Positions 1-10,310 are shown, numbered from the stretch's first letter. The stretch: DNA of 64,000 nt from Azoarcus sp. (GCA_030656215.1 JAUSOD010000081.1:1-64000), one strand, 5' to 3'. Numbers and translations are program-made. Notes: a model not told the origin generated them from the letters alone.

Positions 1-604
1 ACTGCTCCATGCGGTAATCGGCCTCGGCCTCGGCAAACATGCGTTCGCCACTTTTCAACTGAATCTCGGCCAGTTGATCAAGCAGGGTGGCCTTGGACAT
101 CATCAGGGACTGGCCATCGATGATGAAGCGTCGGATCACGCCCATCGAAAAATCATCGCCACGCAGAGCCGTGTTTGTTTCCCTGACCAGGGGAAGGATG
201 TCGTTCAGGGCAGCATCGAACTGGGCGATCAAGGCTTGCTCTTCACTCTCCGGCACCCTACCGCTCTTGAATCCCTGCCAACTCCGGGTCAATCGCTCGA
301 CATGGGCATCGACCCGATCGAGGTGCAAGGTCGTCGGGTGATTGTGCAATGCCACCATTGCATGTCCAGGCTGGTGCTGAAGGGCACGCAACAACTCCAG
401 GTTGATCCCCTGCTGGGCAGACCTGACCTCACCCAGACGCTCCACCGGATCCAGCAAGCCGACCTGCATGTGTCGCAGGCTGGATACCGTGCTCGACATG
501 CCGATGAGGCCGACCAGGCCGGTTACAAGGATAAAGCCCAGCATCAGCACCTGTAGCACGGCAAGCCGGGTACCCACCTTCATTCGGGAAAAAAGGCCAC
601 TCAT
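1..604 (-). CDS. Methyl-accepting chemotaxis protein, N-terminal part (cut by window edge)
   Basis: About 201 codons are visible, running off the left edge. The protein begins MSGLFSRMKVGTRLAVLQVL and has one strong membrane segment at about residues 14-36, followed by a long helical, largely polar stretch, as in the four-helix-bundle ligand domain of transmembrane chemoreceptors. The signalling domain would lie outside the window, so the family call rests on the N-terminal layout. Two ATG codons are adjacent (607 and 604); GGAG lies 6 nt before the second, which is why 604 is chosen. It follows tupC on the same strand after a gap of about 185 bases, in which I see no clear promoter or terminator. 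Confidence 0.7.
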   Translation of the reverse strand, partial: MSGLFSRMKVGTRLAVLQVLMLGFILVTGLVGLIGMSSTVSSLRHMQVGLLDPVERLGEVRSAQQGINLELLRALQHQPGHAMVALHNHPTTLHLDRVDAHVERLTRSWQGFKSGRVPESEEQALIAQFDAALNDILPLVRETNTALRGDDFSMGVIRRFIIDGQSLMMSKATLLDQLAEIQLKSGERMFAEAEADYRMEQ

Positions 605-790
605 CATTCACTCCGACTTCTTGTTGTTGGGGAGAAAGACCGGACGTCCCGGCCATGTTTACGGTAACGGCGATCGTCGGACATAACTTTAGCACTACAG
701 AATCGGGGCACGCTCGGCGCGCAATCGCCCACCAGTAGGGCCATGCAGCGAAAACGGACCTGCCCGCAAAGCGCGTCGATCGTGGTATTA

Positions 791-1504
791 CTAGAACGCC
801 ATCCGCCAGGGCAGCTCACCCTGGATGAACAGGCGCGCCTGCGTGGACTGTGGTCGGGTGAAGAAGCGCTGAGTCGGGGTGTGCTCGCACACCTTGCCAT
901 CGGCCAGAAACACGATGTCGTCGCCCAGGCGCGTTGCCTGACCCAGGTTGTGGGTGACCATCAGGATGCGGGTGCCGTCGGTCCGGATCTCGCGGATGAT
1001 GCGCTCCACCTCGGCCGCTGCCGATGGATCGAGGCTCGCGGTCGGCTCGTCCAGCAACAGCAGGCGGGGCCTGGTCAGCCAAGCCCGCGCCAGGGCCAGG
1101 CGTTGGCGCTCGCCGCCCGACAGCCGGGGGGCGTTTTCGCTCGCACGATGGGCCAGTCCGATCCGCTCGAGCACCGCACGCGCACGGCGCTGACGCTCGG
1201 CCGCCGGCACGCCCAGAGGCTTGAGCCCGAGCGCGACATTATCCAGCACCGAAGTGCGGAGCAGCATCGGGTGCTGGAACACCATCATCACCCCGCGTTC
1301 CGGCCGCGCACCTTCGCCCCAGGCTATCGTCCCGCCGGTAGGCGCCACCAGGCCACACAGCACGCGCAGCAGCATGCTCTTGCCCGCTCCGTTGGGCCCC
1401 AGCACGAGGGTGATACCCTCGCTGCCGAGTTCGAGATCGATGCCGTCGAGCACCGCGCGCCCGTTGGGCGAAAAACGAAGATCACGGATCTGGATCGGAA
1501 ACAT
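791..1504 (-). CDS. tupC: Tungstate ABC transporter ATP-binding protein
   Basis: ABC ATPase of 237 residues counted from the ATG at 1504. The Walker A motif GPNGAGKS lies near residue 36, the signature LSGGERQ near 128 and Walker B LLLLDEPT shortly after, so the ATPase is complete. Its short length and pairing with a single small permease fit the tungstate (Tup) and sulfate/molybdate class of importers. Placement at the end of a tungsten-enzyme operon argues for tungstate. The start at 1504 sits 8 bases after the tupB stop; an upstream in-frame start at 1537 would overlap tupB and has no better ribosome site. No substrate-binding tupA is next to it. Transport specificity is inferred from context. 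Confidence 0.82.
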   Translation of the reverse strand: MFPIQIRDLRFSPNGRAVLDGIDLELGSEGITLVLGPNGAGKSMLLRVLCGLVAPTGGTIAWGEGARPERGVMMVFQHPMLLRTSVLDNVALGLKPLGVPAAERQRRARAVLERIGLAHRASENAPRLSGGERQRLALARAWLTRPRLLLLDEPTASLDPSAAAEVERIIREIRTDGTRILMVTHNLGQATRLGDDIVFLADGKVCEHTPTQRFFTRPQSTQARLFIQGELPWRMAF

Positions 1505-1512
1505 GGCCGTGC

Positions 1513-2217
1513 CTATGCGTAGCGCCGCATCGCCCACTGCCGCAGGGCAAAGGCCAGCGCATTGAGCGCGAGAATGATCAGGATCAGCACCAGCCCGAGC
1601 GCGATCGCCAGCGGCAGGTCGCCCTTGCTGGTTTCGAGCGCGATCGCGGTAGTCATCACCCGGGTGGCACCGTCAATATTGCCACCCACGATCATCACCG
1701 CCCCGACTTCGCTCATCGCCCGCCCGAGCCCGGCCAGCACCGCCACCACCAGCGAATGACGGCAATCGTGGAGCAGCGTGGTCACGCTCTGCCACCAGCT
1801 GAAGCGCATCACCTGGAGCTCCTCGGCGTAACGCTGCCACACGTCTTCCACCACCTGGCGCGCGATCGCCGCCATCAGCGGAATCACCAGCAAGGTCTGG
1901 GCAATGATCATCGCGGTCGGCGTGTACAGCAGCCCTGCGCTGCCAAACGGACCGGAGCGCGACAGAAACAGATAAACGACGACGCCGACCACCACCGAGG
2001 GCAGACCCATCAGGCCATTAACCAGCACCGAGGCCGCTCCCTTCCCCGGAAACCGCCCGACCGCGAGACAGGCGCCCAGCGGCAGACCGATCAGCGTGCC
2101 CAGCACCACCGCCCCGCCGCTGACCTTCAGCGACAGCCATACGATCTCTGCAACCCGCGCATCGAAGGTGGCAAGCAACGTAAGCGCGTCGGCGAAGGTG
2201 GAGGTGAACATCGACAT
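1513..2217 (-). CDS. tupB: Tungstate ABC transporter permease
   Basis: Membrane protein of 234 residues with five to six hydrophobic helices and the binding-protein-dependent transport fold. The cytoplasmic EAA-like loop is visible as GLGRAMSEVGAVMIVGGN near residues 164-181, in the place where the permease contacts the ATPase. Tup permeases are about this size, and TupB/TupC pairs normally bring tungstate in for tungsten enzymes. It lies 42 bases after the small unknown gene of the aor operon and 8 bases before tupC, so cotranscription with the tungsten aldehyde oxidoreductase is likely. A molybdate role cannot be excluded from sequence alone. Confidence 0.82.
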   Translation of the reverse strand: MSMFTSTFADALTLLATFDARVAEIVWLSLKVSGGAVVLGTLIGLPLGACLAVGRFPGKGAASVLVNGLMGLPSVVVGVVVYLFLSRSGPFGSAGLLYTPTAMIIAQTLLVIPLMAAIARQVVEDVWQRYAEELQVMRFSWWQSVTTLLHDCRHSLVVAVLAGLGRAMSEVGAVMIVGGNIDGATRVMTTAIALETSKGDLPLAIALGLVLILIILALNALAFALRQWAMRRYA

Positions 2218-2259
2218 CGCGGGGAGAATACCGGAAAGCGGGCAGTCGGCTCGCAGGTC

Positions 2260-2571
2260 TTAGCCGCCGCCCTTCTGCATCGCCCGGTCGAGAATCTCCA
2301 GCCACCGCCTTCGTGCGGTCTCCTCATCACCGTCAAAACGGTAAACCGCGCGCAACTGAGGGAGCACGAACAGACCCAGCCGGCGTACTGGCAGCACCTC
2401 CAGGTCGATCCGCAATCGCTGCCCATCGTCGTGCTCAAGTTGCAGGCTGCCCTGCGCGCTGGAGCCCGTCACCGCCGGCCAGGCCGCGCGCAAATCGCGC
2501 TCGAACTGGGCCGGGGTGGCGGTGACCAGACGCTCGACCAACTCGGGTACCGGCCCGTTGATGAAGGCCAC
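2260..2571 (-). CDS. Small aor-operon protein of unknown function
   Basis: A 103-residue soluble protein with a GTG start 3 bases after the stop of the MoaD-like gene, which indicates tight translational coupling. No signal peptide, membrane segment or cysteine cluster is visible. The sequence is a mixed alpha/beta pattern with a charged C-terminal helix (ETARRRWLEILDRAM) and a GGG end. I do not recognise the family. Its fixed place between the sulfur-carrier gene and tupB suggests a role in tungsten cofactor assembly, enzyme maturation or tungstate handling, but nothing in the sequence proves this. It stands where a fifth aor gene would be expected. Confidence 0.6.
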   Translation of the reverse strand: MAFINGPVPELVERLVTATPAQFERDLRAAWPAVTGSSAQGSLQLEHDDGQRLRIDLEVLPVRRLGLFVLPQLRAVYRFDGDEETARRRWLEILDRAMQKGGG

Positions 2572-2574
2572 CGC

Positions 2575-2826
2575 TCAGCCGCCGGCGATGGGCGGCCAGA
2601 TCGCGAGCTCGTCCTGCTCCTTTAGCCGATGACGAAAGCGGTCCGCAGGGGACACGAAAACGCCATTGACCAGCACCAGATGCGCGCTGCGCTCGGGCAC
2701 CTGATAGCGCCGGATGAGCTCGCCCACCGTGGTGCCCTCCTCGACGTCGAGTTCGAGGCGGTTGCCCCGGCTTCCCGGCGGCAGGTAGTCCGACAGCGAG
2801 GCGAACAGCTTGAAGGCAATTTTCAT
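2575..2826 (-). CDS. aorD: MoaD-like sulfur carrier of the aor operon
   Basis: Ubiquitin-like protein of 83 residues that ends in PPIAGG; the C-terminal double glycine is the thiocarboxylation site of MoaD/ThiS proteins. MoaD gives sulfur to the pterin precursor during molybdopterin synthesis, so an operon-borne copy next to a tungsten enzyme is probably dedicated to its cofactor. The ATG at 2826 is preferred, with AGG about 5 nt upstream; another ATG at 2838 is possible. Longer in-frame starts would overlap aorC. The gene begins 14 bases after aorC and its stop lies 3 bases before the next gene. Confidence 0.82.
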   Translation of the reverse strand: MKIAFKLFASLSDYLPPGSRGNRLELDVEEGTTVGELIRRYQVPERSAHLVLVNGVFVSPADRFRHRLKEQDELAIWPPIAGG

Positions 2827-2840
2827 CGTGACCTGCATCC

Positions 2841-4118
2841 TCAGCGTGCCAATGCCATGGGTTGCGAGGTCGCGACATAGGCATCGACGAACTGCAGCGG
2901 GGCGGCGAGCAGGCGCTCTTTCCACACCCCGAGCCTGACCTGTCCATGGATCAACCCGCGCAAGGCGCCGACATGCTCGGTGAGCCCGATCGAGGTTGCG
3001 CCGATCAGCACATCGCCCTTGAACTGCAGGCTCAGGTAACGACTACGGGCCTCGTCCACATGTTCGATGCCTGTTCCGCCCTGGTCCGCGGCTTCGCCCC
3101 ACCATTGGCCGAACGAGGTCGAGATCAGACCGAGGGTGTCGAGCACGTTGATTGCCAGCACGCCATTGAGCTGGGTGTCGTGTCCGGCCATGTTGAGCGC
3201 CGCCACCCGCGCCTGGTCGGCCGCGTTGGGCTGGATCGCGGCGACCAGGTGGGCGCCGGTGAACAGGTCCGGCGCCTCGGCCACGTCGCCCGCAGCATAG
3301 ATACCCTTGACGCTGGTCTCCAGCCTGGCATCGACCAGCACGCCCTTGGCCACGTGCACGCCGGTCCCCTCAAGGAAGGCCACATTCGGCGCCACCCCCG
3401 CGGCGACGATGACCAGATCGCAATCGAGTTTGTCGCCGGTGGTCAGGGTCACCGTCAGCGGGGTATCGGCCCCGTGATCGCTACCGCGATCGATGCGGCT
3501 CACCCCGGCCGAGGTCACCACCCGGATGCCCTTGTCCTCGACCCAGCGCTTGATCATGCCGCCGGCCTTGGGCGTCATCATGCGCGGCACCATGCGGTCG
3601 CCCATCTCGACCACGGTGAGCTCGACTCCGCGACTGGCCAGCGCCTCCATGATGATGCAGCCGATGAAGCCGGCGCCCAGCTGCAGCACCCGGGCGCCGG
3701 CCTTGGCATGGTGCGCGATCGCACGCGCGTCTTCGAGCGTCCAGCAGGTTTGCACCTCCGGAAAGTCGACCCCTGGTATGGGCGGGCGCACCGGGTGCGA
3801 GCCGGTTGCGATCAGCAGCCGGTCGTAATCCTCGAAATGACCGTCAAAGAACAGCAGCCGCTTCCGGTCCGTGTCGAGCGCGACCGCACGGCCACGCAGC
3901 TCGCGGATACGCAGGCTTTCGAAATGGTTCGGGGTCTTGCGCAGATAGGTGCCGTGCTCGTCGATGTTCTCTTCGAGCAGATAGGGAATCGCCATGCGCG
4001 AATAGGGCGGTTCGTCTTCGTTGCCGATCAGCACGATTTCATCGAGCGGCGCGGCGCGGCGCAGGGTTTCAGCCGCCACCACGCCGGCGGGGCCGTTACC
4101 GAGTATCAGATGTTTCAT
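2841..4118 (-). CDS. aorC: FAD-dependent NAD(P)H oxidoreductase subunit of aldehyde oxidoreductase
   Basis: Pyridine nucleotide-disulfide oxidoreductase fold of 425 residues. The FAD-binding GNGPAG is at residues 7-12, a second dinucleotide motif LGAGFIG lies near 147-153, and the second FAD motif GIYAAGDVAE near 270. In Aromatoleum-type aldehyde oxidoreductases the FAD subunit links the iron-sulfur chain of the enzyme to NAD+. There is no redox-active CxxxxC pair, which fits an electron-transfer oxidoreductase rather than a disulfide reductase. It starts 72 bases after aorB, the largest gap within this part of the operon, and is followed closely by aorD. Confidence 0.88.
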   Translation of the reverse strand: MKHLILGNGPAGVVAAETLRRAAPLDEIVLIGNEDEPPYSRMAIPYLLEENIDEHGTYLRKTPNHFESLRIRELRGRAVALDTDRKRLLFFDGHFEDYDRLLIATGSHPVRPPIPGVDFPEVQTCWTLEDARAIAHHAKAGARVLQLGAGFIGCIIMEALASRGVELTVVEMGDRMVPRMMTPKAGGMIKRWVEDKGIRVVTSAGVSRIDRGSDHGADTPLTVTLTTGDKLDCDLVIVAAGVAPNVAFLEGTGVHVAKGVLVDARLETSVKGIYAAGDVAEAPDLFTGAHLVAAIQPNAADQARVAALNMAGHDTQLNGVLAINVLDTLGLISTSFGQWWGEAADQGGTGIEHVDEARSRYLSLQFKGDVLIGATSIGLTEHVGALRGLIHGQVRLGVWKERLLAAPLQFVDAYVATSQPMALAR

Positions 4119-4190
4119 GGACAGTCCTCAATGGAGGGCCGCCCTCGCCCACCGTGGCGGGCAAAGGCGGCGGTCGTCTCGCGACGGGTG

Positions 4191-6038
4191 TCAGAGGCCC
4201 AGTCGTTCGCGCGTTTCCGTCGTCGGCACGCCTTCAGGCGTCCAGCCGCGGACTTTGTAGTACTCCGGCAGCATGGTGGCCAGTCCATTGACCAGGCCCT
4301 TGGCCGGACCGGTCTTGGCCGGTTCGGTGGTCAGGCGCGGCGGCAGGTTGTCGTCCTTGGCGGTAAAGCCGGCGGCGTTGTTGTACTGGCGCTCCATGTT
4401 CCAGATGCGTTCGCCCACCTCGTTCAGCTTCTCCATGCTCCAGTCGCCCTCGCAGGCGGCGGCCAGTTGCGGCTGCACGTCGGCCAGCGTCCACGCAAAG
4501 CTGGTGAATACGCAGATGCCGGCAGAGTCGAACACCGCAGTGGCGTCCTGGAAGGCCTTCACCAGCTCGGGCTTGCCCTCGGTGACGAGCGGATCGGTCT
4601 TGACCGGAATGCCGAGCACCTCGGAGGCCACCGTGTAGCCGCGCAGGTGGCAGGCGCCGCGATTGGAGGTGGCGTAGGCCAGGCCCATGCCCTGGATCGC
4701 GCGCGAGTCGTAGGCCGGAAACTCCTGGCCCTTGACGCTCATCGATAGCTCCGGGTGGCCGTACTTCTCGCACAGGCGCTTGGAGCCCAGGCCGATTTCC
4801 TTGCCGAAACCTTCGCCCCTTGCGGTCATCTCGACCATCTTCGCCAGCGCTTCAGGCGAACCGAATGGCGACTCGATGCCGAGCTGCTCCTTGGTGAGCA
4901 CGCCCATCTCATACATTTCCATCACCGCACCGACGGTGGCGCCGAAGGAAATCGGGTCCATGCCCTGCTCGTTGCAGATCAGGTTGGCGTACTGCAGCGC
5001 TTCGAGATCACCCACGCCGTTGGCCGCACCCAGCGCCCACGCCGCTTCGTACTCCAGGCCACCGGAAGCGCCCCAGTACTGCGGGCTGTTCTTGACCGTG
5101 AAGTGGCCCTTGTCGATCTCCGAGATCCGGCCGCAGGCAATCGTGCAGCCGAAGCAGGCCGCGTTGGTCACCAGGTGTGCCTTGCCGTCGCTCGGGCGCT
5201 TCTCGTGCATCGCCTCGGCGGAGATCTTGCCCGCATCCTCGAACTGCACGTCGCGGTGGTTGCGGGTGGGCAGTGCACCCATCTCGTTGATCACGTTCAT
5301 CAGCACCTGGGTGCCGAACTTGGGCAGGCCCTGGCCGGTGACGGCGTTATCGGCGAGCACCTTCTTGGCCTCGGTGGTGGCCTTCATGAAGGCGGGGAAA
5401 TCCTTGATCCCCGAGGTTCCCCTGGTGCCGCGCAGCGCGACCGCCTTGAGATTCTTCGAGCCCATCACCGCACCCACGCCGGAACGTCCGGCAGCACGAT
5501 GGAGGTCGTTTACCACACAGGCGAACATGACCTGGTTCTCGCCCGCGAGCCCGATCGAGGACACCCGCACCAGCGGGTCCTGCAACTCGTGCTTGATCGT
5601 CTCTTCGGTTTCCCAGCAGCTCTTGCCCCACAGATGACCGGCGTCGCGCAGTTCGGCCTTCTCGTTCTCGAGGAAGAGATAGACCGGTTTGGGTGACTTG
5701 CCTTCGAAGATGATCATGTCCCAGCCGGCGAACTTCATCTCGGCGCCGAAGAAGCCGCCCGAGTTCGAACAGGCGATGGCGCCGGTCAGCGGCCCCTTGG
5801 TGACGATCGTGTAGCGCCCGCCGGTCGAAGCCATCGTGCCAGTGAGCGGCCCGGTGGACATGATCATCTTGTTGTCCGGCGACAGCGGGTCGACCTTGGG
5901 GTCGGTCTCGGACACCAGGTACTTGGTCGCCAGCCCGCGCGAGCCCAGGTAATCCTGCGCCCACTGCATGTTCAACGGTTCTTCCTGACAGGTGCCCGCG
6001 GTGAGATTCACCCGCAGGACTTTACGATTCCAGCCCAT
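4191..6038 (-). CDS. aorB: Tungsten-dependent aldehyde:ferredoxin oxidoreductase, large subunit
   Basis: Protein of 615 residues with the full length of the AOR family. The N-terminal domain MGWNRKVLRVNLTAG is typical, and the [4Fe-4S] ligands appear as C295-x2-C298-x3-C302 and C509. A conserved GACHLRGY motif with His464 lies in the cofactor region. The subunit holds the bis-pterin tungsten centre and oxidises aldehydes to carboxylic acids. With aorA and aorC it forms the NAD-linked bacterial type known from Aromatoleum aromaticum, where it acts on aromatic and aliphatic aldehydes and protects against their build-up. It starts 12 bases after aorA. Substrate range is inferred from the family. 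Confidence 0.92.
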   Translation of the reverse strand: MGWNRKVLRVNLTAGTCQEEPLNMQWAQDYLGSRGLATKYLVSETDPKVDPLSPDNKMIMSTGPLTGTMASTGGRYTIVTKGPLTGAIACSNSGGFFGAEMKFAGWDMIIFEGKSPKPVYLFLENEKAELRDAGHLWGKSCWETEETIKHELQDPLVRVSSIGLAGENQVMFACVVNDLHRAAGRSGVGAVMGSKNLKAVALRGTRGTSGIKDFPAFMKATTEAKKVLADNAVTGQGLPKFGTQVLMNVINEMGALPTRNHRDVQFEDAGKISAEAMHEKRPSDGKAHLVTNAACFGCTIACGRISEIDKGHFTVKNSPQYWGASGGLEYEAAWALGAANGVGDLEALQYANLICNEQGMDPISFGATVGAVMEMYEMGVLTKEQLGIESPFGSPEALAKMVEMTARGEGFGKEIGLGSKRLCEKYGHPELSMSVKGQEFPAYDSRAIQGMGLAYATSNRGACHLRGYTVASEVLGIPVKTDPLVTEGKPELVKAFQDATAVFDSAGICVFTSFAWTLADVQPQLAAACEGDWSMEKLNEVGERIWNMERQYNNAAGFTAKDDNLPPRLTTEPAKTGPAKGLVNGLATMLPEYYKVRGWTPEGVPTTETRERLGL

Positions 6039-6050
6039 GGTGTCTCCTCC

Positions 6051-6527
6051 TCAGGCAGCGGTTGCAGGGGTGTTGGCCTTGGCGGCCCAGGCGCGCATCT
6101 TGTCCAGCCCGGTCCAGTCGGCGTCGACATAGGTGATCGCGCCGGTCGGACAGGCCTTTTCACACGCCGGGTCGCCCTCGCACAGGTCGCACTTCTGCAC
6201 CTTGCCCGAGTCCTGGTTGTAATTGATCGTGCCGAACGGACAGGCGATCGTGCACACTTTGCAGCCCACACAGGTGTCCTCATACACCATCTTGGCGCCG
6301 GTGCTGAGGTCGATCCGGATCGCGTCCACCGGACAGGCGTTCAGGCACCACGCTTCCGTGCACTGGGTACAGGTGTAGGGAACCTTGCGCCCTTCCGTTT
6401 CAAAATTGAATACCTTGATGCGTGACTTGCTGGGATTGAAGACCCCGGTGTTCTCGTAAGAACAGGCCATCTCGCACTGCAGACAGCCGGTGCACTTCGC
6501 GGGATCAATATGTAGCGATTTCCACAT
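6051..6527 (-). CDS. aorA: Ferredoxin-like subunit of aldehyde oxidoreductase, four [4Fe-4S] clusters
   Basis: A 158-residue polyferredoxin of the DMSO reductase HycB type. Sixteen cysteines occur in four groups: CTGCLQCEMAC near residues 12-22, CTQCTEAWCLNACP near 53-66, CVGCKVCTIACP near 87-98 and CDLCEGDPACEKACP near 114-128. This is the number needed for four [4Fe-4S] clusters. It passes electrons from the tungsten subunit to the FAD subunit. GGAGGAG precedes the start by about 6 bases. It is the first gene of the aor-tup operon, and the 155-base region upstream, before the activator gene on the same strand, should hold the promoter. Confidence 0.9.
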   Translation of the reverse strand: MWKSLHIDPAKCTGCLQCEMACSYENTGVFNPSKSRIKVFNFETEGRKVPYTCTQCTEAWCLNACPVDAIRIDLSTGAKMVYEDTCVGCKVCTIACPFGTINYNQDSGKVQKCDLCEGDPACEKACPTGAITYVDADWTGLDKMRAWAAKANTPATAA

Positions 6528-6682
6528 GGATCATCTCCTCCGATTCATTGTTATCACCGTGATGAAGCCCTTCCTGTAAAGCACGCTTCATACCTGTTTT
6601 GAGAATACGCCGCTCCCGGTGAGGAAGGAGCGCGGGAAAACCCTTAACCCCGAACGCGCACCGGCCGCCGCGTTCATCTCCC

Positions 6683-8734
<2,052 letters not shown>

Positions 8735-8827
8735 TTCTCGCCCTCCTCCATGTCTCCCCGCCTTGAATATGTTCTTGTAGCGGGATTGTCTCAAAACTTA
8801 GCACCTGCATCGAATCGCAGCAACTGC

Positions 8828-8843
8828 CACCCTCGACAGGGTG
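8828..8843. promoter_or_regulatory. Palindrome upstream of the sigma-54 promoter, candidate activator site
   Basis: Perfect inverted repeat CACCCT-CGAC-AGGGTG. Its centre lies about 54 bases before the -24 element at 8889, a distance usual for an upstream activating site. The adjacent AcoR-type activator is the obvious candidate to bind it, but this is inferred from position only. Confidence 0.4.
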
Positions 8844-8888
8844 ACGGCTATCTGCAATATCCTTGCCACACTACACCTTTCGTATCGA

Positions 8889-8904
8889 TGGCACAGCGTT
8901 TGCA
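8889..8904 (+). promoter_or_regulatory. Sigma-54 (-24/-12) promoter of the cytochrome operon
   Basis: TGGCACAGCGTTTGCA matches the sigma-54 consensus TGGCAC-N5-TTGCA at nearly every base, with the required GG-N10-GC spacing (GG at 8890-8891, GC at 8902-8903). It lies about 85 bases before the cytochrome start. The divergent neighbour is a complete sigma-54 activator. Confidence 0.8.
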
Positions 8905-8988
8905 AGACACACCTCAGCCGGGGCCAGCGCGAGACACTCGGCACACCAGACAGACGCTGCTTCAACATCAGACATGAGGAACGAAAAA

Positions 8989-9435
8989 GTGGACTACAAG
9001 TACAAACAGGAGACGATCACCCGCTCGCTGCGCCACGCAGCATTGGCCGCCCTGCTCGCCGGCACCGCCATGCTCGCCGGTGCCCACGGCGACGTCACCC
9101 CGCAGGCAGTGGATGTGAGCACGCTGAAGGCCCTCGGCGCCGATTGGCTGGAGAGCAACCCCTACCGCAAGGACAAGGAGGCGATCCGCATCGGCGACTC
9201 TGCCTACAACCAGAACTGCGCGCGCTGTCACGGCCTCGGCGGCGTCTCGGGCGGCATCGCGCCCGACCTGCGCTACCTGCCCGAAGCCGACGAAGGCGAC
9301 GAGATTTACATTCAGCGCGTGCGCAATGGCGCCAGTCGCGACGGCCGGGTGTACATGCCTCCATTCGAGGGAATCCTGCAGCAGGAAGCGATGTGGGCGA
9401 TTCGCGCCTGGCTGGAGACCGTCCATGAAGACTGA
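8989..9435 (+). CDS. pedF: PedF-like cytochrome c550, electron acceptor of quinoprotein alcohol dehydrogenases
   Basis: Exported mono-heme cytochrome c of 148 residues. A signal peptide (ITRSLRHAALAALLAGTAML) ends near GAHG-DV. The heme motif CARCH is followed by a region ending YMPPFEGILQQEAMWAIRAW, with Met as probable sixth ligand. The mature N-terminus HGDVTPQAVDV and the stretch SAYNQNCARCHGL are as I recall them for the PedF family, which receives electrons from PQQ-dependent ethanol dehydrogenases. The GTG at 8989 is chosen because AGGA lies 8 bases upstream; an ATG at 8974 is the alternative. A sigma-54 promoter lies just upstream. No PQQ alcohol dehydrogenase is in the window. Confidence 0.72.
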   Translation: MDYKYKQETITRSLRHAALAALLAGTAMLAGAHGDVTPQAVDVSTLKALGADWLESNPYRKDKEAIRIGDSAYNQNCARCHGLGGVSGGIAPDLRYLPEADEGDEIYIQRVRNGASRDGRVYMPPFEGILQQEAMWAIRAWLETVHED

Positions 9436-10279
9436 CCGCCGCCACTTCCTGCTCGGCGCCAGCGCCCTGCTCGCCGGCGCCGTGCTGCCGGCCCACGGCG
9501 CAGCGGCCGAGCTCGAGTTGCAGCAGGCCGGTGCCTTGCGTATCGCGGTGTATGCCGAGTTTCCGCCGTGGTCGGCCAAGGGCAAGGGCATCGACATCGC
9601 CCTGGGCAGGGCACTGGCCGAAAAGCTCGCGCTGCGCGCCGAGTTCGTCGAAGTCCCAGCCGACGAGGACATGAACGACGACCTGCGCAATATGGTGTGG
9701 CGCGGGCACTACCTGGGCACACGGCCGGGCGATGTGATGCTGCACGTTCCGGTAGACGTCAATCTGGCAGCACAAAACGACAAGGTCAGCATCTTCGGGC
9801 CCTACCACCTCGAAACCATGGCCATCGCGCGCAATTCGGCGCGTGTACCGAAGATTGCCGGGTCGGCCGCCAATGCGTTCGAGGTCTTCACCCGCGAGAA
9901 AATCGGTGCCGAGCTGGATACCCATGGCAGCGACTTTCTGCTCCATGTGCTCAATGGCCGCCTGCGCGACAACGTCAGCCACTACCGCAGCATCCCGCTC
10001 GCGGCAGAGGCGCTCAAGGCCGGCGAAGTGGCCGCGGTGATCGGCACCCGTACCGAACTCGAGGCAAGCCTGGGCGACGCGCCCGGCGTGCTCATCGACA
10101 GCCTGCAAATGCCGGAATTGCGCGTCACCGGCTGGCCCCTGGGCATGGCGGTGAAGGCGGAGAACACGGCGCTCGCCACCGCCCTAGGCAATGCGCTCGG
10201 CGAGCTTCAGCGCTCGGGCGAACTTGCGCGCATCTTTGCCGAACATGGCACCGTTCATCGAATCCCCGGCGGGAACTAG
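9425..10279 (+). CDS. Periplasmic solute-binding protein of quinoprotein clusters (PedG/MoxJ-like)
   Basis: A 284-residue protein with a Tat-type signal (TDRRHFLLGASALLAGAVL) and the family 3 solute-binding fold: the core opens with LRIAVYAEFPPWS. It overlaps the cytochrome gene by 11 bases, so the two are translated as a unit. MoxJ/XoxJ-type binding proteins regularly accompany cytochromes of PQQ alcohol dehydrogenases, where they help the dehydrogenase mature or supply a ligand; the partner dehydrogenase is not encoded here. It is not TupA: the fold is the amino-acid type and no tungstate-type motif is visible. The precise function is not determined. Confidence 0.62.
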   Translation: MKTDRRHFLLGASALLAGAVLPAHGAAAELELQQAGALRIAVYAEFPPWSAKGKGIDIALGRALAEKLALRAEFVEVPADEDMNDDLRNMVWRGHYLGTRPGDVMLHVPVDVNLAAQNDKVSIFGPYHLETMAIARNSARVPKIAGSAANAFEVFTREKIGAELDTHGSDFLLHVLNGRLRDNVSHYRSIPLAAEALKAGEVAAVIGTRTELEASLGDAPGVLIDSLQMPELRVTGWPLGMAVKAENTALATALGNALGELQRSGELARIFAEHGTVHRIPGGN

Positions 10280-10310
10280 ACCGGACCAGACGGACACGGT
10301 GTTCCACCAC

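Noticed and set aside
640-665. Palindromic stretch GACCGGACGTCCCGGCC between tupC and the receptor gene
   Set aside because: The near-perfect palindrome leaves no loop and has no solid T-run, so it is not a convincing terminator.
2862-4748. Long open frame on the plus strand (628 codons)
   Set aside because: It is antisense to aorC and aorB, has no motif or ribosome site and reflects high GC codon bias.
6581-6596. Sigma-54-like GG-N10-GC upstream of aorA (minus strand AGGTATGAAGCGTGCT)
   Set aside because: Only the GG and GC cores fit; the flanking bases match the consensus poorly, so it is not better than chance, although a sigma-54 activator is adjacent.
9425-10279. The missing TupA tungstate-binding protein
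   Set aside because: The fold is the amino-acid/MoxJ type, it carries a Tat signal, and it overlaps a PedF-like cytochrome gene, which explains its place better.
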